The translations under genes and the position numbers were made by a program. From Mangifera indica (taxonomy: Eukaryota; Streptophyta; Magnoliopsida; Sapindales; Anacardiaceae), in contig NC_058137.1 in the NCBI RefSeq assembly GCF_011075055.1, forward strand, positions 12,757,463 through 12,821,462: DNA of 64,000 nucleotides. The letters run 5' to 3'. Positions 22,981-35,759 of the stretch are shown piece by piece; position 1 is the stretch's first letter; every line of letters begins with the position of its first letter. The notes beneath the pieces are model-generated. The model made no database searches. It was not told the DNA's origin and saw nothing but the letters and a program-made list of their open reading frames with translations.

Positions 22981-23790
22981 TTATTCTAAGAAGGCCTTGC
23001 AATGTCTTTTCCAATCACCAGTTTTGCCACAATAGAAGCAGACAACTTTCCCCTTTTCTTTACCTCTTATTGGTTGAGTAATAGTATCGAATTGCTTCTT
23101 TGTCTCGGGTTTAGCTTTGGCCTCGGTCTTGTGTTTGCCCTTAGCTTTGATTTTAGGTGTTTGGGCTTCAACCATAAGTACATTATTTGAAGCTACCATT
23201 CGTACCTTTTATTGAGCCTGTCGAGCATATACAACAACTCCTCCAAGGATTTTTCCTTCTCATGTAGGTTAAAATTCATAATGAAATTAGCCTACGATTT
23301 AGGGAAGGATTTTAGCACTAGGCCAATGGCAACCTCATTATCCATGATAAAGCCCAAGCTTACCAACCTTTTAATATAGCCAATCATCTTGACCTCATGA
23401 GGGCCAACTGATCCTTCCTCGGAAAGTTTGCAATCAAACAAAGAACTTATCTTCTCATATTGTTAAATACTTACATAAGTGCCATATAACTATTAAAGGT
23501 GAGCAAGTATGGATGAAACATCTATTTCCTCTTTTTTTTTTAAGCTCAAGTGTCATGGAAGTCAACATGAGACACTGAACTTCCACAAGGTTATCAAGAT
23601 ATTTGTTGAAAATATCTTTCTCTGCCTGGGTGGCATCGGGAGTAGGCTTTTAAGGTAGTAACCCTTCAAAGATATACAACTCTTTTCTTAACACAAAATA
23701 ATCTAAAGATTTTTGTACCAATAATTAAGTTACTTCCATCAAGCATATTTTCTTTTTTGAGAATTAATCGATACGTTAGGTTTGACATGG
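22981..23790 (-). pseudogene. Copia gag relic with zinc knuckle
   Basis: On the - strand the gag runs from 23790 to 22981. Its 3' part is open (23199-22981), with a lysine-rich linker and a knuckle reading CFYCGKTGDWKRHC. This is CX2CX4HX4C with the His replaced by Asp. Upstream blocks match the gag at 16340-17132 but contain stops. Confidence 0.8.
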
Positions 23791-25633
23791 TGATTATTTG
23801 ATCTACAATTTATAGATAAAGATAATTAGTAATTTTATTCATAATTAATATTCATTTTTATCATGGATTTAATTAATTAAAATGCTCATACTTTCCTCAA
23901 GTTGATAGTCTTTAATATTGTATTCAGAAAGTTCTAATAAACTTTTTAGTAGACCAAGATCCTATCGCATTAATTCTCTTCTTCACTTTGATGAACTAGT
24001 TTGAATAATCGAATAGGTAAAATTCAAATTAATCATAAAAAATCCATGATCTCAAGCTAGGTTTTGGCCCAACAAATTATGCAGCCTCAAATGTGACTCT
24101 TGGTATCATTATGGTGGATACTACATATTACCCTACTTATACCTTTAATATACTTCATCTTCGCTTTGGTGACCAAGTAAAGTATATTAGTTAAGTCGGA
24201 CCCAATATGAACATCTCCTGATTTTTCACCTAGTAGAAGTGTACCATTCGTTTTGGCAAATAAGTTTCTAATGAACAAAGGCTTAATTAGGATATCATAT
24301 TGGAAGACACTAATTTAATCTTAGACTTAATATTTAAATTGAGGGTTTTAATTAATTGGTCTCATCAAATATTATGTTGCATGTTAGGTAATACCTAGAA
24401 AAATATAACCATTCACATCCATTTAACAACGTAAAACTAAAATGTGTCAGTACACAATCATAACTAATGTCAAACCTCTCAAGCCAAGAGAAGTTTGATT
24501 GGTCAACCTAGGTAAATGTTTTCTCTTCAGGTCTTCATTTTCTCGTTCATCCTTTTCCCCTCCAATCTTCAGTAATTACATGGTTTTGTTTCTTAGTTAC
24601 ATAATTCTAAGAAAATAAAGTAACAACCTAGTATAAAAGAAAGAGGAATAAAGTAGGGTGCATAAACCCTATTTAAGAATTACAACCTAAATAAAATAAA
24701 ATAATCATTCACATTGGATCATTGGTTGCATAGTGGGCACCATTCACATATACATCCATACATGCACATGCAATTAAAATAAAATTTTAATTCTTAGTTA
24801 GCCAAGTGTTAAATTGCTTTTCTATTCGGAAAACTTTGCAAAATAATCATTTAACCCCAAAACTCAAGGAAATTTCAATTTTAGTTCCAATTCAATGAAA
24901 CTAGAACCAAAAGCTAATTCCTAATCTCAAAAGGCATGTTAACATCTCGAGAGGCATATCAAGGCCATGATGGAAGACCATCGTACACAATTTAGGCAAA
25001 AAAATTACATAGCAATGCATAAGTTCAAGGTGCAGCAAGTGTACCAAACCTGGACAAAACTACCTAAACAGGTGTCATCCGACGATGCACTAGCTTGTAA
25101 CTTAGAAGCAGGATAAGGTAGAGCCTGCCCTATCATATCCCAATGGTCAAAACTCAAGCCACCATCATGTTAACCCATAAGGCAATTTCTGTCTAGGCTC
25201 ACATTGCAGCATGAAGCAAACTTATGTTACATGACACCACTTAATTTGGTTTTTGTTCTAGTTGTGTAGGGTAGTGTTTCCAACCTTGGTTTCTAGAATT
25301 TCCAATGGTAGGAAATCCAGAAGCCAATGTGCAAAGTCAAGCCAATCATTGTCTGAGCAATGGCAGTACGTAAACTATACTTAACAAACTAGTTATCAAC
25401 CTTGAATTTAATCCTGCATCAACAATTAAAACTCAAGAAAATTTTAGGAATAATCACTCAATAAATTTAACACATCTTTATGTTGTTTTTGAACTCAATA
25501 AATTGTATGGCAACATGATTGCAAATCAACTTTACCAATTTTAGGGTTTTGATTATTTATCAATTACATGCAACACCATATAAAAATAATCAAAACTTGC
25601 AAGTATATTTTCTGGAAAATATGCCTAAACAGT
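23791..25633 (-). other. Leader region of the - copia element
   Basis: About 1.8 kb between the primer-binding site and gag with no clear gene. The stretch 24480-24560 resembles 42720-42790 in the other copia element, so this is a shared type of long untranslated leader. One 63-codon frame (24278-24087) has no recognisable domain. Confidence 0.6.
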
Positions 25634-25647
25634 AGGTTTGATACTAC
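25632..25647 (-). other. Decayed primer-binding site
   Basis: On the - strand it reads GTAGTATCAAACCTAC next to the LTR end. The related copy at 39528 reads TGGTATCAAAGCC, the usual tRNA-primed form. Two or three changes are visible. Confidence 0.6.
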
Positions 25648-26367
25648 TATAGGGTTTTAAGGAGTCGTTAATTGGCAACATAACAAAATTGAAATTTTAA
25701 AATTATCAAAGATCCTAAAACTAATCTAGGATACCCATTTGAATACATAGATTCATGAATATGTTAGACACACATAGGGTGTTTAGAAATTATACCTATA
25801 TTGTTTGCTCCTCAAAGACTTCATGTAGTTATGCAAAGATTGCTATGAAACCCTCTTAAGGTGGCGTCTTCATACCTATAAGGAGCACAAATGTGAGGAA
25901 ATCTAGGAAAAAGTTACTAAGACTTTTGTTTACTAGATCTTGGAAATTTGATCATGGCAAAATGAGAAGAAGGTCATAATAGTGGAAGCTTGTGTCACTA
26001 AGTTTCTAGGCGTGAAGATGTGTTTAGGATGTATGTGTTGGCTTGTTGTAAAAGTTTTGACTCAAACTAAACACCTTTATTTATAAGGTATGCATGAATC
26101 CTAAGTTAGTTAGGATTTTAACTACTTAGGTGATAAGATGTCCTAGAGTTCTTATTAAATTAAGACTCTTAATTTATTGAAAGTTTTAATGTATAAGAAT
26201 CCTAATAAAATCATACCAATCCTTTATTGATCAACCATAGCCTCCATAACCTCCATGCGTCTCACGATATGGCTAATCACTACCTTTATGATACCTTTAT
26301 TATGACAATACGTTGGATAGTGTCAAATCATACGAATCCAATTGGCTCTAAGGCATCTACCCTAACA
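25648..26367 (-). repeat. 5' LTR of the - copia element, shortened
   Basis: On the - strand it begins TGTTAGGGTAGATGCC and ends CTTAAAACCCTATA, matching the + element's LTR. It is only 720 bp long because about 500 bp after the first 35 bases, and another internal block, are absent. Confidence 0.75.
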
Positions 26368-28128
26368 ATAACTTATGAATGTCAGATATGAGTTCTTAAT
26401 ATAAATAAATACCTACAAGTGTAAAGATAATTAAAAATTCAAATTAGGTGTTAGGCGTAGCGACTGAACTAAGATCTGTACAGTGTTGAAGTAATGACAT
26501 TTATGGAGAATATACACTGTAGCATATGATTCATACTATATCTGCATAAGTAAGACGACCGGTTAAAATAACAAAGGATGAATCCTTACTTCCTCACTGT
26601 CTGAGACTTTATGAGATTTATCTTATATTGGTACCGTTTGACTCTTTACTATTATTCGATGTTCACTTTTAGTGTTTTTATCTTAGCATGATACCTTTGG
26701 TCATACACGATTCCATTTATAGAACTTGACTAGAAAAACAACTAAATTTAAATTGAAAATTTTGAGTAAAAGATGAAAACTTATATAATACGTGTGTTCA
26801 TTGGTCAACTGATCTTGTCACTCATACAGGAGAATGGACTTAATCATGGATACATAAGAAAATAACATATTGATAAATGAGAGATTAAAGGGAGCTAGTG
26901 TTATCGAACAAATCTGGGGTAATATAAGCCTAATGCCTTGTTACATTTTTATTTGGATTGAAATGACTATACTATTCCTAATAGATGTATAGTATTTAGC
27001 TCTCAAGTATAAGTTACTTGCGAGGTCAAATGACACATTTGCAAGTATGAAATATGCTGTTATATGAGATTGTTGTGGTAAGTATTTGATTTGGGTTTTC
27101 TAACATGTACAAGTTGTTTATATTAGGTCTGGGTCCACCCACAATAGGTCGGCCAGACCTAATTTACTAATTGCCAAAGGGTAATTGGTGGGGGGGGGGG
27201 GGGGGGGGGAGGGGGAGGGGGGGAAGTTATTGGCAGTTTGACATCTATTCAAATGCCCAAATTGCCTCCACAACCACTGACTTTACACCTTTTTTTTTTT
27301 TACAAAAGAATGGTTTCTTCTTTTTTCTCCCAAAAACCAATACACAAAGTTATGTCTTCCAATCAGAAATGGCAATAAGTAGATTGTGTCATGGAAATAG
27401 TCTCATGTCAATGCCTTATGACGCATTTGAATCATTCAGAAACCAGAATTAAACCAGGTATGCATTTATGTTTATCGTAATTCATAGAATATGATTTGGC
27501 ATGTTTTTTTTAAATGTTCCAACATTACATGATGAAAACTTCCAACTCCTACTTACCTCTCTTCCAAGCCAATAAATTTGGTTTAAAAAACCTCTTTTGA
27601 TCACCAAAAATTCTCTCTTGTTCCTTGGAAATTAGCCCCAAATATCAATTTTAAATTATAAGAAGATAAGAAATATATATATAGATATATATATATAACC
27701 ATGAAATGAGGCATCATGTGGATGTGCCTCTTTATATAGAATTCAAATTAGATAACCATTAGAACAACCTTATACTTGTCATGACCGTTCGTTCACCCTC
27801 TTAAGCAATCTAATGTGGGATGACATTAATATTGTCTACTTGACACAACACGAACAAGATGTACCTTTATAGATGACCATTCAACTAACCAAATTTCAAA
27901 TTCTTCAACACTTTCTCATGAATCAAAAGAATGACTAGAAAAACCTTGTTATGCATTTGCAAGTGTTACACTAGAAGATTTTATTTCCTCACGTTGTCAA
28001 GTAATAATTCAGTTCAAACCGTTCAAAAAATATAGTTTGATTTGGCTTAAGTTGATAAACTTAAAAAAAAAAATTGATTTGCAATTTGGGTTGTGGTTTG
28101 GGGTTTCTAAACCAAACCAAATCGTGTG

Positions 28129-28160
<32 letters not shown>

Positions 28161-28865
28161 GAAACACACACACAAAAAAAAACATTACTAGCTCCCACTG
28201 TTCTCACCCTTAAAGTTTGAAAAAAGCCATTTTCTCACCCATATGTTAAATTTATTAAAAAAAAAATTTAAACATTTTTCATAAAATTGTTGAAAAGACA
28301 AAACGTGCAAAAGCTAAATAAAATTTTATTAGATAATTTTTTGTATCCCTAATTTATATTAATTTAAATTAAAAATAGAAAAAAGATTTACAACTAAAAT
28401 TATAAATAGGGGTGTTATTGACGTATAATCATATTTTTGGAAGAGTTTTCTAATTTTTGAAAAATTTAGGGGTATTAAAATTTTTTGAAGAGATTTTTGG
28501 AAATTTGAAAAGAACATTTAAGGGTTTTTTTTTTAATTTTCTAAATTTTAATATGTATTTTAATAGTTTAAAAAATGACAATTACACCCCAAAAAAATTG
28601 AACATATTACAATAAATTATAAATTTGCATTACTTATTTTTTAAATTATTTTGTCATTTTATTTTCATGTTTATTATACATGTATTTAATATTTATTTTA
28701 CTTGTTTATTTCATGTGTAGGTAACTAAAATTCACTATTATTTATTAAATAAGAAATATTTGGAAGTCAATGATTTTTAATAGATTTAAACCACAATCTA
28801 AACAAAACTAAGTCACATTTTCAGCTTGGTTTTATTTAGTTTGAAACTTAAAATGATTTGATTTA
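26368..28865. other. Stretch without recognisable genes
   Basis: AT-rich DNA with a long G-run (27190-27223), A/T microsatellites near 27675 and 28135-28160, and no protein domain found in any frame. A 93-codon frame at 27171 is an artefact of the G-run. It lies between two copia relics and may be old transposon DNA. Confidence 0.55.
27190..27223 (+). repeat. Poly-G tract
   Basis: Twenty G in a row, then A, five G, A and seven G. Such a run can form G-quadruplexes and is error-prone in sequencing, so its exact length is uncertain. Confidence 0.9.
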
Positions 28866-28869
28866 ATTT

Positions 28870-29258
28870 GGTTGTAGACAGAGGATGTGGTTCTCACATT
28901 TATTCTAATGTGTATGAACTGAGGTACAGTAAGCTGTTCATTATTAGCCCTAGGGAATTATTGTCTTAGTTTGCCCTTTGGGTTGATTTTAAAATTAAAG
29001 AACTATTGTTATGTTCAGTTTCTATAAATATTATTTCTGTATCTACTTTAGACAAAGAAGGATATTATTTTCATATTGTTGATGGTATTATAACCATTAG
29101 TTTAAATAATATATTTTATGAAACTGCCAAATTGATTAATGACTTGTATGTTTTTAATTTAGATAATAAAATTCTCAATATTGATAACAATCATATTAAC
29201 ACATTGTGATTTGAATACCACATATATGTGGCATTGTAGGCTCAGTCATATAGGACTG
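28870..29258 (+). pseudogene. Copia protease/GAG-pre-integrase fragment
   Basis: Broken + frames begin with a protease-like DRGCGSHIYSNVYEL block and continue with 29006-29209 (NIISVSTLDKEGYYF, LINDLYVFNLDNK). They end at a WHCRLSH-like block near 29230, where a new LTR starts. The active-site DSG is DRG here. The rest of the element was removed or displaced by the insertion. Confidence 0.8.
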
Positions 29259-31325
29259 TGTTGGACTCCTAGGTGTTTTGATTATGATAAAAATCTATGT
29301 TAAAATTGCTAACAAGTTTAAGGAATTTGTTAAAACATTTCTAAGTGGACAAAACCCAAAAAATGCAAATACAGGTATGATGAACAACTGTCCATATCAG
29401 ATGAATAACTGTTACTAGAGTAAAACTGACTTATTCATAAAGATGATCGATGTAGTGCTCTTCCCCATTCATGCTTCTGAAATTTTCACACCATTCAAAT
29501 AGGTAATAAATGCCCATTCAAATTTGAGTAACATCTAGTCATGACCAATTTCAAGCCATGCACAAGAAAGTCACCCCTATTACTTATCGCTTACAAATAT
29601 GAATGAAGTCAATGTGGGAGAAAGTCAAAGTTTCTAGTGACACTTATTCCTTCGAATGAGTGATACCTGTTTATCCAGAATAGTAAAGACTCATTGGAAG
29701 CTCTGCATGCATTACTCTCATTCATGGTCAATGTCAAGGTTAAAGGGATTTCAAGTCAAATATTTAGTGACGCTTGTTCATAAGGCACTGATACCCATTC
29801 GTAATGCAAATTTCAGATGTTTAAGTACTTATTCTTTAATCCGTTTGTGTCATCATTAACACTTTTGGAATTTTAAAGGCTTTGAGTTATGAAGATGTGA
29901 ATGTTTGTTAATTGTAAAGATAATGTCCATTCGGGCATGTAGTGCAAGAAGAGAAGTTGACTGTTGAAAGGTCTAATCAAGGTTGACTTGCCCTAAATAA
30001 AATATTTTTGAGTCACAAATATCTATTCACTTTAGTAGTGGTGCTTGTTTGCCTATGCTTTTCAATATAAATCAATCATTTTTTAATGTCAACGAATATG
30101 TTTTTCAACCCAACGGCTTTATCAAGATTGCCAACTTATTTCAACTATAAAATGAGCACATTTGAAGTAGGAAAAAGTTAGAAACTCAAGTGAATCAATT
30201 TGAAACTTAATCTTCTTTTCTTAAAGCTCATTGTTCTATCTTAAAAGCTCAAAATCTAATTCTTGGGAGAACCTTTGTACTCAATAAGTGTAATCAGCCT
30301 TTGTGTGGCATTTTAAACACAAAACTTTTATTCAATTCGTTATGGGTGAAATCTAGTATAACTATTGTATTGGTTGAAATCCCGAACAAAATAAATGTAT
30401 AAGTTTCAAGTGGTAATGAAACTTCAAGCGAGTTGTTTGAGGACGTGGATATTAGAGACTTGGAAGAAAAAACTCCGAACCATTATAAACACTGAGTAAT
30501 TTCTTTTATTTATCTCTTTATTTTTAGTTTGTTAATTGTTTGTGTTAATTTAACCTCTTCCCCTTTTTAGGATCGCATTAGCCATTAAAGGGTTTTTCAA
30601 TTGGTATTAGAGCTTAAACTCTAATTTTATTAAAATCTAATGACTTTTAAGTTAGCACTTATAAACCATCTTTAGTGAAGGATAATTCACAGTTAGGCCA
30701 CCATTGTTTTATGGTGTAAACTAAAATCAATGGAAGATTAGAATGTGACTTCATATAAGGTCTATAGATTTTAAACTTTGGAAAATCATATAGCATGGAA
30801 ACTTTGTTCTGAGGAACTCTAGGACAAAAAAGCAAAAGCTTGAATTAGACTACAATAAGGCAATGATTTTAAATGTGAAAGCTATTAACATCTTGTATTG
30901 TGCTCTTGTGAATTGACAAAAGAAGTTTGAATTATATTCCAAACAACACATGAAGGCATAAGTCAAGTCAAAAAGTCTAAGATTGAGCTTCTATTAGGTG
31001 AATATGAGTTTGTCGAGATAAAGGAAGGAGAAAATATCATAGACATGTATAAACGGTTCTCAAACCTTGTCATTAACCTAAAAGGACTAGGGAAGAGATT
31101 TCAGACCATCAAACTTGTAAAAAAAAAAAATCTTAAGGTCTCTATCAGATTCATAGACTATAAAGGTGACCAAAATTGAAGAATCCAAATATTATAGCAA
31201 AATGGGAATGGATGCACTAATAGGAAGTCTCTTAACTTATAAGATGAAGAGAAAACCGAAAGAGGAAGAGATCAAGGCTAAAAAGGATATTGCCTTGAAA
31301 GTAGTTGATGAGAAAGGAGATGAAA
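29259..31325 (+). mobile_element. SIRE-like copia element, 5' part only
   Basis: A 5' LTR (29259-30599, starting TGTTGGACTCCTAGG and ending TTTTTCA), a primer-binding site (TGGTATTAGAGC at 30602-30613) and gag follow each other. The element is cut at 31326 by a gypsy LTR. A short relative of this LTR start is at 37619-37895. Confidence 0.75.
30640..31325 (+). pseudogene. SIRE/Maximus-type gag relic
   Basis: Broken + frames show the gag order of this copia lineage: NILYCALVN near 30890, then THEGISQVK-like remains, KIELLLGEYEFVEIKEGENI, MYKRFSNLVINLKGLGKRF, a degraded KVTKIEESKY block, and MDALIGSLLTYKMKRK near the end. Internal stops and an A-run frameshift are visible. It ends at the gypsy LTR border. 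Confidence 0.8.
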
Positions 31326-31930
31326 TGTAACATCCCCCTCCCAAAATATTGCCTTCGGAGAAGGATGTCAATAAATTGTCTATTTTGAGCATACATTTAA
31401 TATAAAACATATTACAAACTTAAAAGCATTTGAATAAAACTTCATTTATTAAAATTTATAAAATGCCTTTGTCGAAACCAAAATGGAAGCGTACAAAGAG
31501 GTATCAAAACATAGAAATAAAAGCCAAAAAACATAGTATGTATAATCTGATACAAAAGTAAAATCTAAATAAAATAAAAGCTAAAAAGACATAAATGCCC
31601 TTGCTACTCTACACTCACAGACCGTCGCTCATCCCACAGCCATCATGATCACTAGTATCTGTATACATGAAAATAGAGGAGTGATTGATAAAACACTCAC
31701 TAAGTAAGCCTAAAGGTATTTTAATCTTTTCTCTTATTTTAAATTGAGTTAATAAACATTTTCTAGAGTGATATATATATGTGTATAAGGGTATACACAA
31801 TCGTGTATTATCAGCATAAGATCATGATCATAAAAAATTTGGAGGATTGCCTTAGTTGTGTGACACAATCTATGCCAATATAGAGTACATACAGGCTTGT
31901 GTGTTGCATCCAGTAGGCAAAAATAAAAAT
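31326..31930 (+). repeat. Ty3/gypsy LTR fragment, + orientation
   Basis: It starts TGTAACATCCCCC, the usual start of these gypsy LTRs, and matches the reversed sequence of 46560-47177 (for example the CTATTTTGAGCAT-CATTTAATA stretch). The right border, where orientation flips, is approximate. No gene; a 61-codon antisense frame is meaningless. Confidence 0.6.
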
Positions 31931-33729
31931 ATGTTTAACCTAGTCCTTTCATTATTTTTCTCATCCTAGTTGCACCTAAATGAGAGAGTAGTGAAAGTAG
32001 AGTCTTATTGTTGTCGGTCATTAGAAATCATTGTAGCCATGGAAAGAATTGCTTGTATGTCGAAAGACAAGTAAATTAGTCCTTCCCTTGGCTATATCAA
32101 GCATGATTTGATGAAGTTCAACAAGTAAACCTAAAAGACACTGATTCTTGATTAGTTTATGATGTTTTGATAATACTTATATACTTGTTTATGCCTATGT
32201 AATGATGGCTTACTTGAAGAATTGCTATGATCATGAAATTCGAATGTGGATTAAGGGCTTGTGATGAATATTAATGTTAATCTATGATGCTAGTCATTAT
32301 AAGTGTGTTTAATTGACATAAATATGTTTAAGGTGCTTAGAAATGTCCTATGAACTTGTCTGGTGACAATATCTCCAAAGGCTAGTAAAAAAAGTAGAGA
32401 ATTCATGAGTTTTTATGATTTCCAAATCATAACACACGACTACGTATGACCTTATACATGTCTACGTGTCTTTAGTTTAAAATAGAAAATTTCGTAATTT
32501 TTGCACGTTTGTTCTAAGGAAAGCCATACATGATCGTATAGTATAAAACACACACCTATGTATAACTTTCTAAAAGTGGACGTCATGTTTAAAAAAAGAA
32601 TAAGAGGGTGTACGCTAGGCACACACCTGTGTAGCTAGTTAAAAGACCATTTTACCCTTAGTTTAAACAAGATAAAGGGGAAGAAGAGGAGAAAGGAAAT
32701 AATAAGAGATTTTAGTAAGAAAGACAAGTTAGCTAGAACTAGAAAAAGTGTTCGACTATGTGGAAGATAGCAGAAGACCCTGATTAAGTCAAATCTATGT
32801 CACAAATTGAAAATTTTAAAGAGAATGGTTCACATATAGGCTACCACCAATTATAGGCATAAATGGCAAGATACGTGAAGGCAATAGGGCTAGATACTTA
32901 TGAGATGCATCATGTACTTGGCAGTAATGTGCATAGCCATTTAGTTCATTTCAAGTGTGCATGGTAAAAGATTATGGCTTTTTAGATATTTTCTCACATG
33001 GTCAATGAGATGCACCACATATGTACCCAAGGTAGGGGTCATCCTAGGATTGTTTAAACAATTGTCCTAATTAACTTTTATGATAAAGAAATAGACTACA
33101 ACCAAATTTTTCCCTATGTGACTAGGATGTCCCAGATAGCTAGCTCAATAAATTGTATGGCATGTGTGTAAAGCATGATTGACAGTGACACATGAGGTGT
33201 CTTATGCTTTAACTAAGGTATCAGATATGTCAATTCCAACTTAGGCCTTGGTAACCTTTATAGATGCCTTATGTCAAGGCACGAAAGTTCCAAGTTGTGA
33301 CCATATTCTGATTCACAAATAGAATGTCAGGTTTATTAGTATTATGAGTATTTAGGGTACTAAGAGGTTATCGACTTATTGAGTGTTTTCACTCATGCAT
33401 TCCTTTTTACAGGTAGAGGTAAGTAGCGGAGCATACAAGGGATTCAGTGGTTGAAGGGCATACTTATCATTTGATTCAGATTAATCTATATTCATATATT
33501 TAGGAATTTAGTTATAACTTTATAGTTATTTATGCACCAATATTATTTTAGCTAAGTTTCAGACATCTTGAAGTATTTATGATCATGCATTAAATGAGGT
33601 AGTTTTGAAATTATATAACCAAGTCATGAACGTCTCTTTAAGTCATATTCCAAATAGGCATATATATCAAGAGAAAAGTATTACATTTATGGTATTAAAG
33701 CATGATATTGATACCTAAAAAGGTGTTAA
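31930..33729 (-). repeat. Ty3/gypsy LTR, - orientation
   Basis: From about 32120 to 33729 it is the reverse complement, with divergence, of 47418-49280. Matching blocks include 32400-32640 with 48560-48790 and 32790-33060 with 48120-48440. The right end AAAAAGGTGTTAAG is a decayed TGTTACA end. No coding region. Confidence 0.65.
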
Positions 33730-34185
33730 GTTCATAAATGTCTAAAATTGCATAATATAATTAAATAAGGAAAGTAGCCTCTTATTTAACACTGATTGTC
33801 CCCACACACCTACTGTTATAAGTATAATAAACCTACATTCAGTTAAAGTATTATGTGTGCCTAAATCATAATCTTATTTCAAGATTAGAAGATCTAGAAG
33901 GTTAATTAGGATGCCCTAGTAGTTCCCAATCAAGAGAGTAACCAAGCTGAGGCTCAAAGATAATATCCAATGCATTAGTTACGCTATCAGTGGATGGTAA
34001 GGCTATCCGATGGATAATAGAGAATATTCTCACGTAGAATATAAAGGAATTTAAGAGTGGTAGACACCTAATTCATACCCCACTAATACTTGAGAAGCCT
34101 CAAATTATTGAAATTTTGCCCTAACAAGACAGAGTAGAGATAATGGGTAGTAGCAAAGGTCTGACTTACACTATTTACAATCTAA
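33730..34185. other. Spacer before gypsy gag
   Basis: No domain found. It may be the leader of the gypsy gag that follows, because no primer-binding site or LTR border could be fixed here. Confidence 0.4.
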
Positions 34186-34189
34186 TAGG

Positions 34190-35690
34190 TATACATCAAC
34201 CCTTTGATTTTAGAGGTAATGCAACTTTAGATGGATTATTAGTCAAGAAGTGGTTAAAAGTAATAGCGAACATCATGAGGATCTACACTATGACATATTT
34301 AGATAAGATTTAGTATACTAGTCTCATAATAAAAAATACTGCAAAGGTATGGTGGCAGACACTATGTGGGACCTATCGAGTATCAAAGATAACTTGGGCT
34401 AATTTCAAATGGGCTTTTAAGAGAAAGTACCTGCATATAGACATTATTTCTGTGAAGGCCAAAGAGTTCTTCCATCTGAAACATAGTAATATGTCAGTTA
34501 GGGAGTTCTCTACAAAGCTAAACTCTTTGGCCAAGTATGCTTTAGGCATGGCCAACTCAAACTGAGGCAACTTAGAGGTTTTCCTTCATGGACTTAGATT
34601 AGATATCACTAAAGATGTTATAATAAGAGATAATCTTTCTAAATCATTGTTAGAGGCCCTTGGTAGAGCATAAGGTTAAAGGCTATGAGACAGATAATGG
34701 CACGAGAGAAAGGGATACCAGACTAACTAGTGTTAATAGGCTTATCCCCAAGACAAGGTTAAATAAGTTTAATTGGCAACCAAGATCGAGGTAGTAGGGA
34801 CCCCAAAGGTAAGAGGCCTTTATAGCCTAGAATGAAAAAGATTTAGAGGGGTAATAAACAAAAGAGAGAGGATCAACCAAGGTGCAATGATCTCTTTACT
34901 TATCATAGATGAGAGTAAAGACATGTTGGAGAATGCCTTGTCAATTAAAAAGTATGTTATAAGTGTAAGTAGCCTGACCACTTTAACAAAAAATGCATAA
35001 CCCTAATAAAACACACAATTGAGAGAGAATAGGCCCAAATGTATGCAACCATTCAAACTCAAGTTAAAGCCAGCTCGACAATAGTGAAGGATCAATTAAT
35101 CGTTTTATTGCTAGTGGTATAGTAGAGAGATTCGAGCTAAAACATGTAGTTGTTTCTCAAATCAGTATAGAATTGCTAAATAGGGACAGAATACAAAACA
35201 ACCATATGTTGATTGATTGGAGAGATAGTTTCTTTATGAGGCTAAAAGAATTTTATAAACCTAATAGTAAGATAAATACCCGATTTTGATATGATCTTTG
35301 ATGTGGACTTCTTGAGTAGATATGAAACAGAGATAGATTGCAAGAAAAAAAAGGTTTGGGTCAACTTGGATAATGAAGAACAGTTTAATTTTTAAAAAGG
35401 CCTAGTTCTTAGCATGATGATCAGTAGTGTTAAAGCTAGGAAAATATTGAGTAAGAGATGCATAACTTATTTGGTGCATATACTAAACAAAATAAACAAG
35501 GTAATCCTAGGTGTGAAAGATACTTTAATGATGAAAGAATTCCTAGATATTTTCCTTGATAGTCTTCTAGGGTTAGTATTAGAGAAAGAAGTGGAGTTTA
35601 GTATTGAGCTTGCCTTGGGTACAATGAATAAAGACTTCCAATGTCTAATTAAGGTGATTCAAAAGCCCAAATTCATCTACACATACTAAG
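34190..35690 (+). pseudogene. Ty3/gypsy gag-protease-RT start relic (chromovirus-like)
   Basis: Broken + frames hold a Retrotrans_gag block (KVWWQTLCGTYR, ITWANFKWAFKRKYL, KEFFHLKHSNMSVREF, LEVFLHGLRLDI). A decayed CCHC knuckle near 34955 (CYKCK, DHFNKKC) follows, then a protease segment near 35290 (FDMIFDVDFLSRYETEIDC). The open stretch 35414-35689 holds the usual protease-RT junction (KEFLDIFLDSL, EKEVEFSIELALGT). The frame ends there and no RT core follows. Order and motifs fit Tekay/Del-type chromoviruses. Inactive. Confidence 0.8.
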
Positions 35691-35759
35691 CTACAATTCT
35701 TATGAAGGGGCTAAGTCCAAAAAGATCGTTTTCCTATCTAAAACTAGACTAGAAGTTAT

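Larger units (their letters stand above)
20412..26367 (-). mobile_element. Ty1/copia element, - orientation, 3' end lost
   Basis: On the - strand it reads 5' LTR (26367-25648), a decayed primer-binding site, a long leader (25632-23790), gag, protease, integrase and RT. RNase H and the 3' LTR are missing; the RT stops at the end of the neighbouring element's LTR. It is the least deleted copia copy in this family here, but every part carries stops. Confidence 0.85.

Noticed and set aside
27171..27452. 93-codon frame starting with a glycine-rich stretch
   Set aside because: The glycines come from the poly-G tract, and the rest has no domain and no homologue in the window.
31600..31760. Inverted GAGTG/CACTC blocks that look like a small hairpin gene
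   Set aside because: They occur in each gypsy LTR copy here and are part of the LTR. No RNA gene features were seen.
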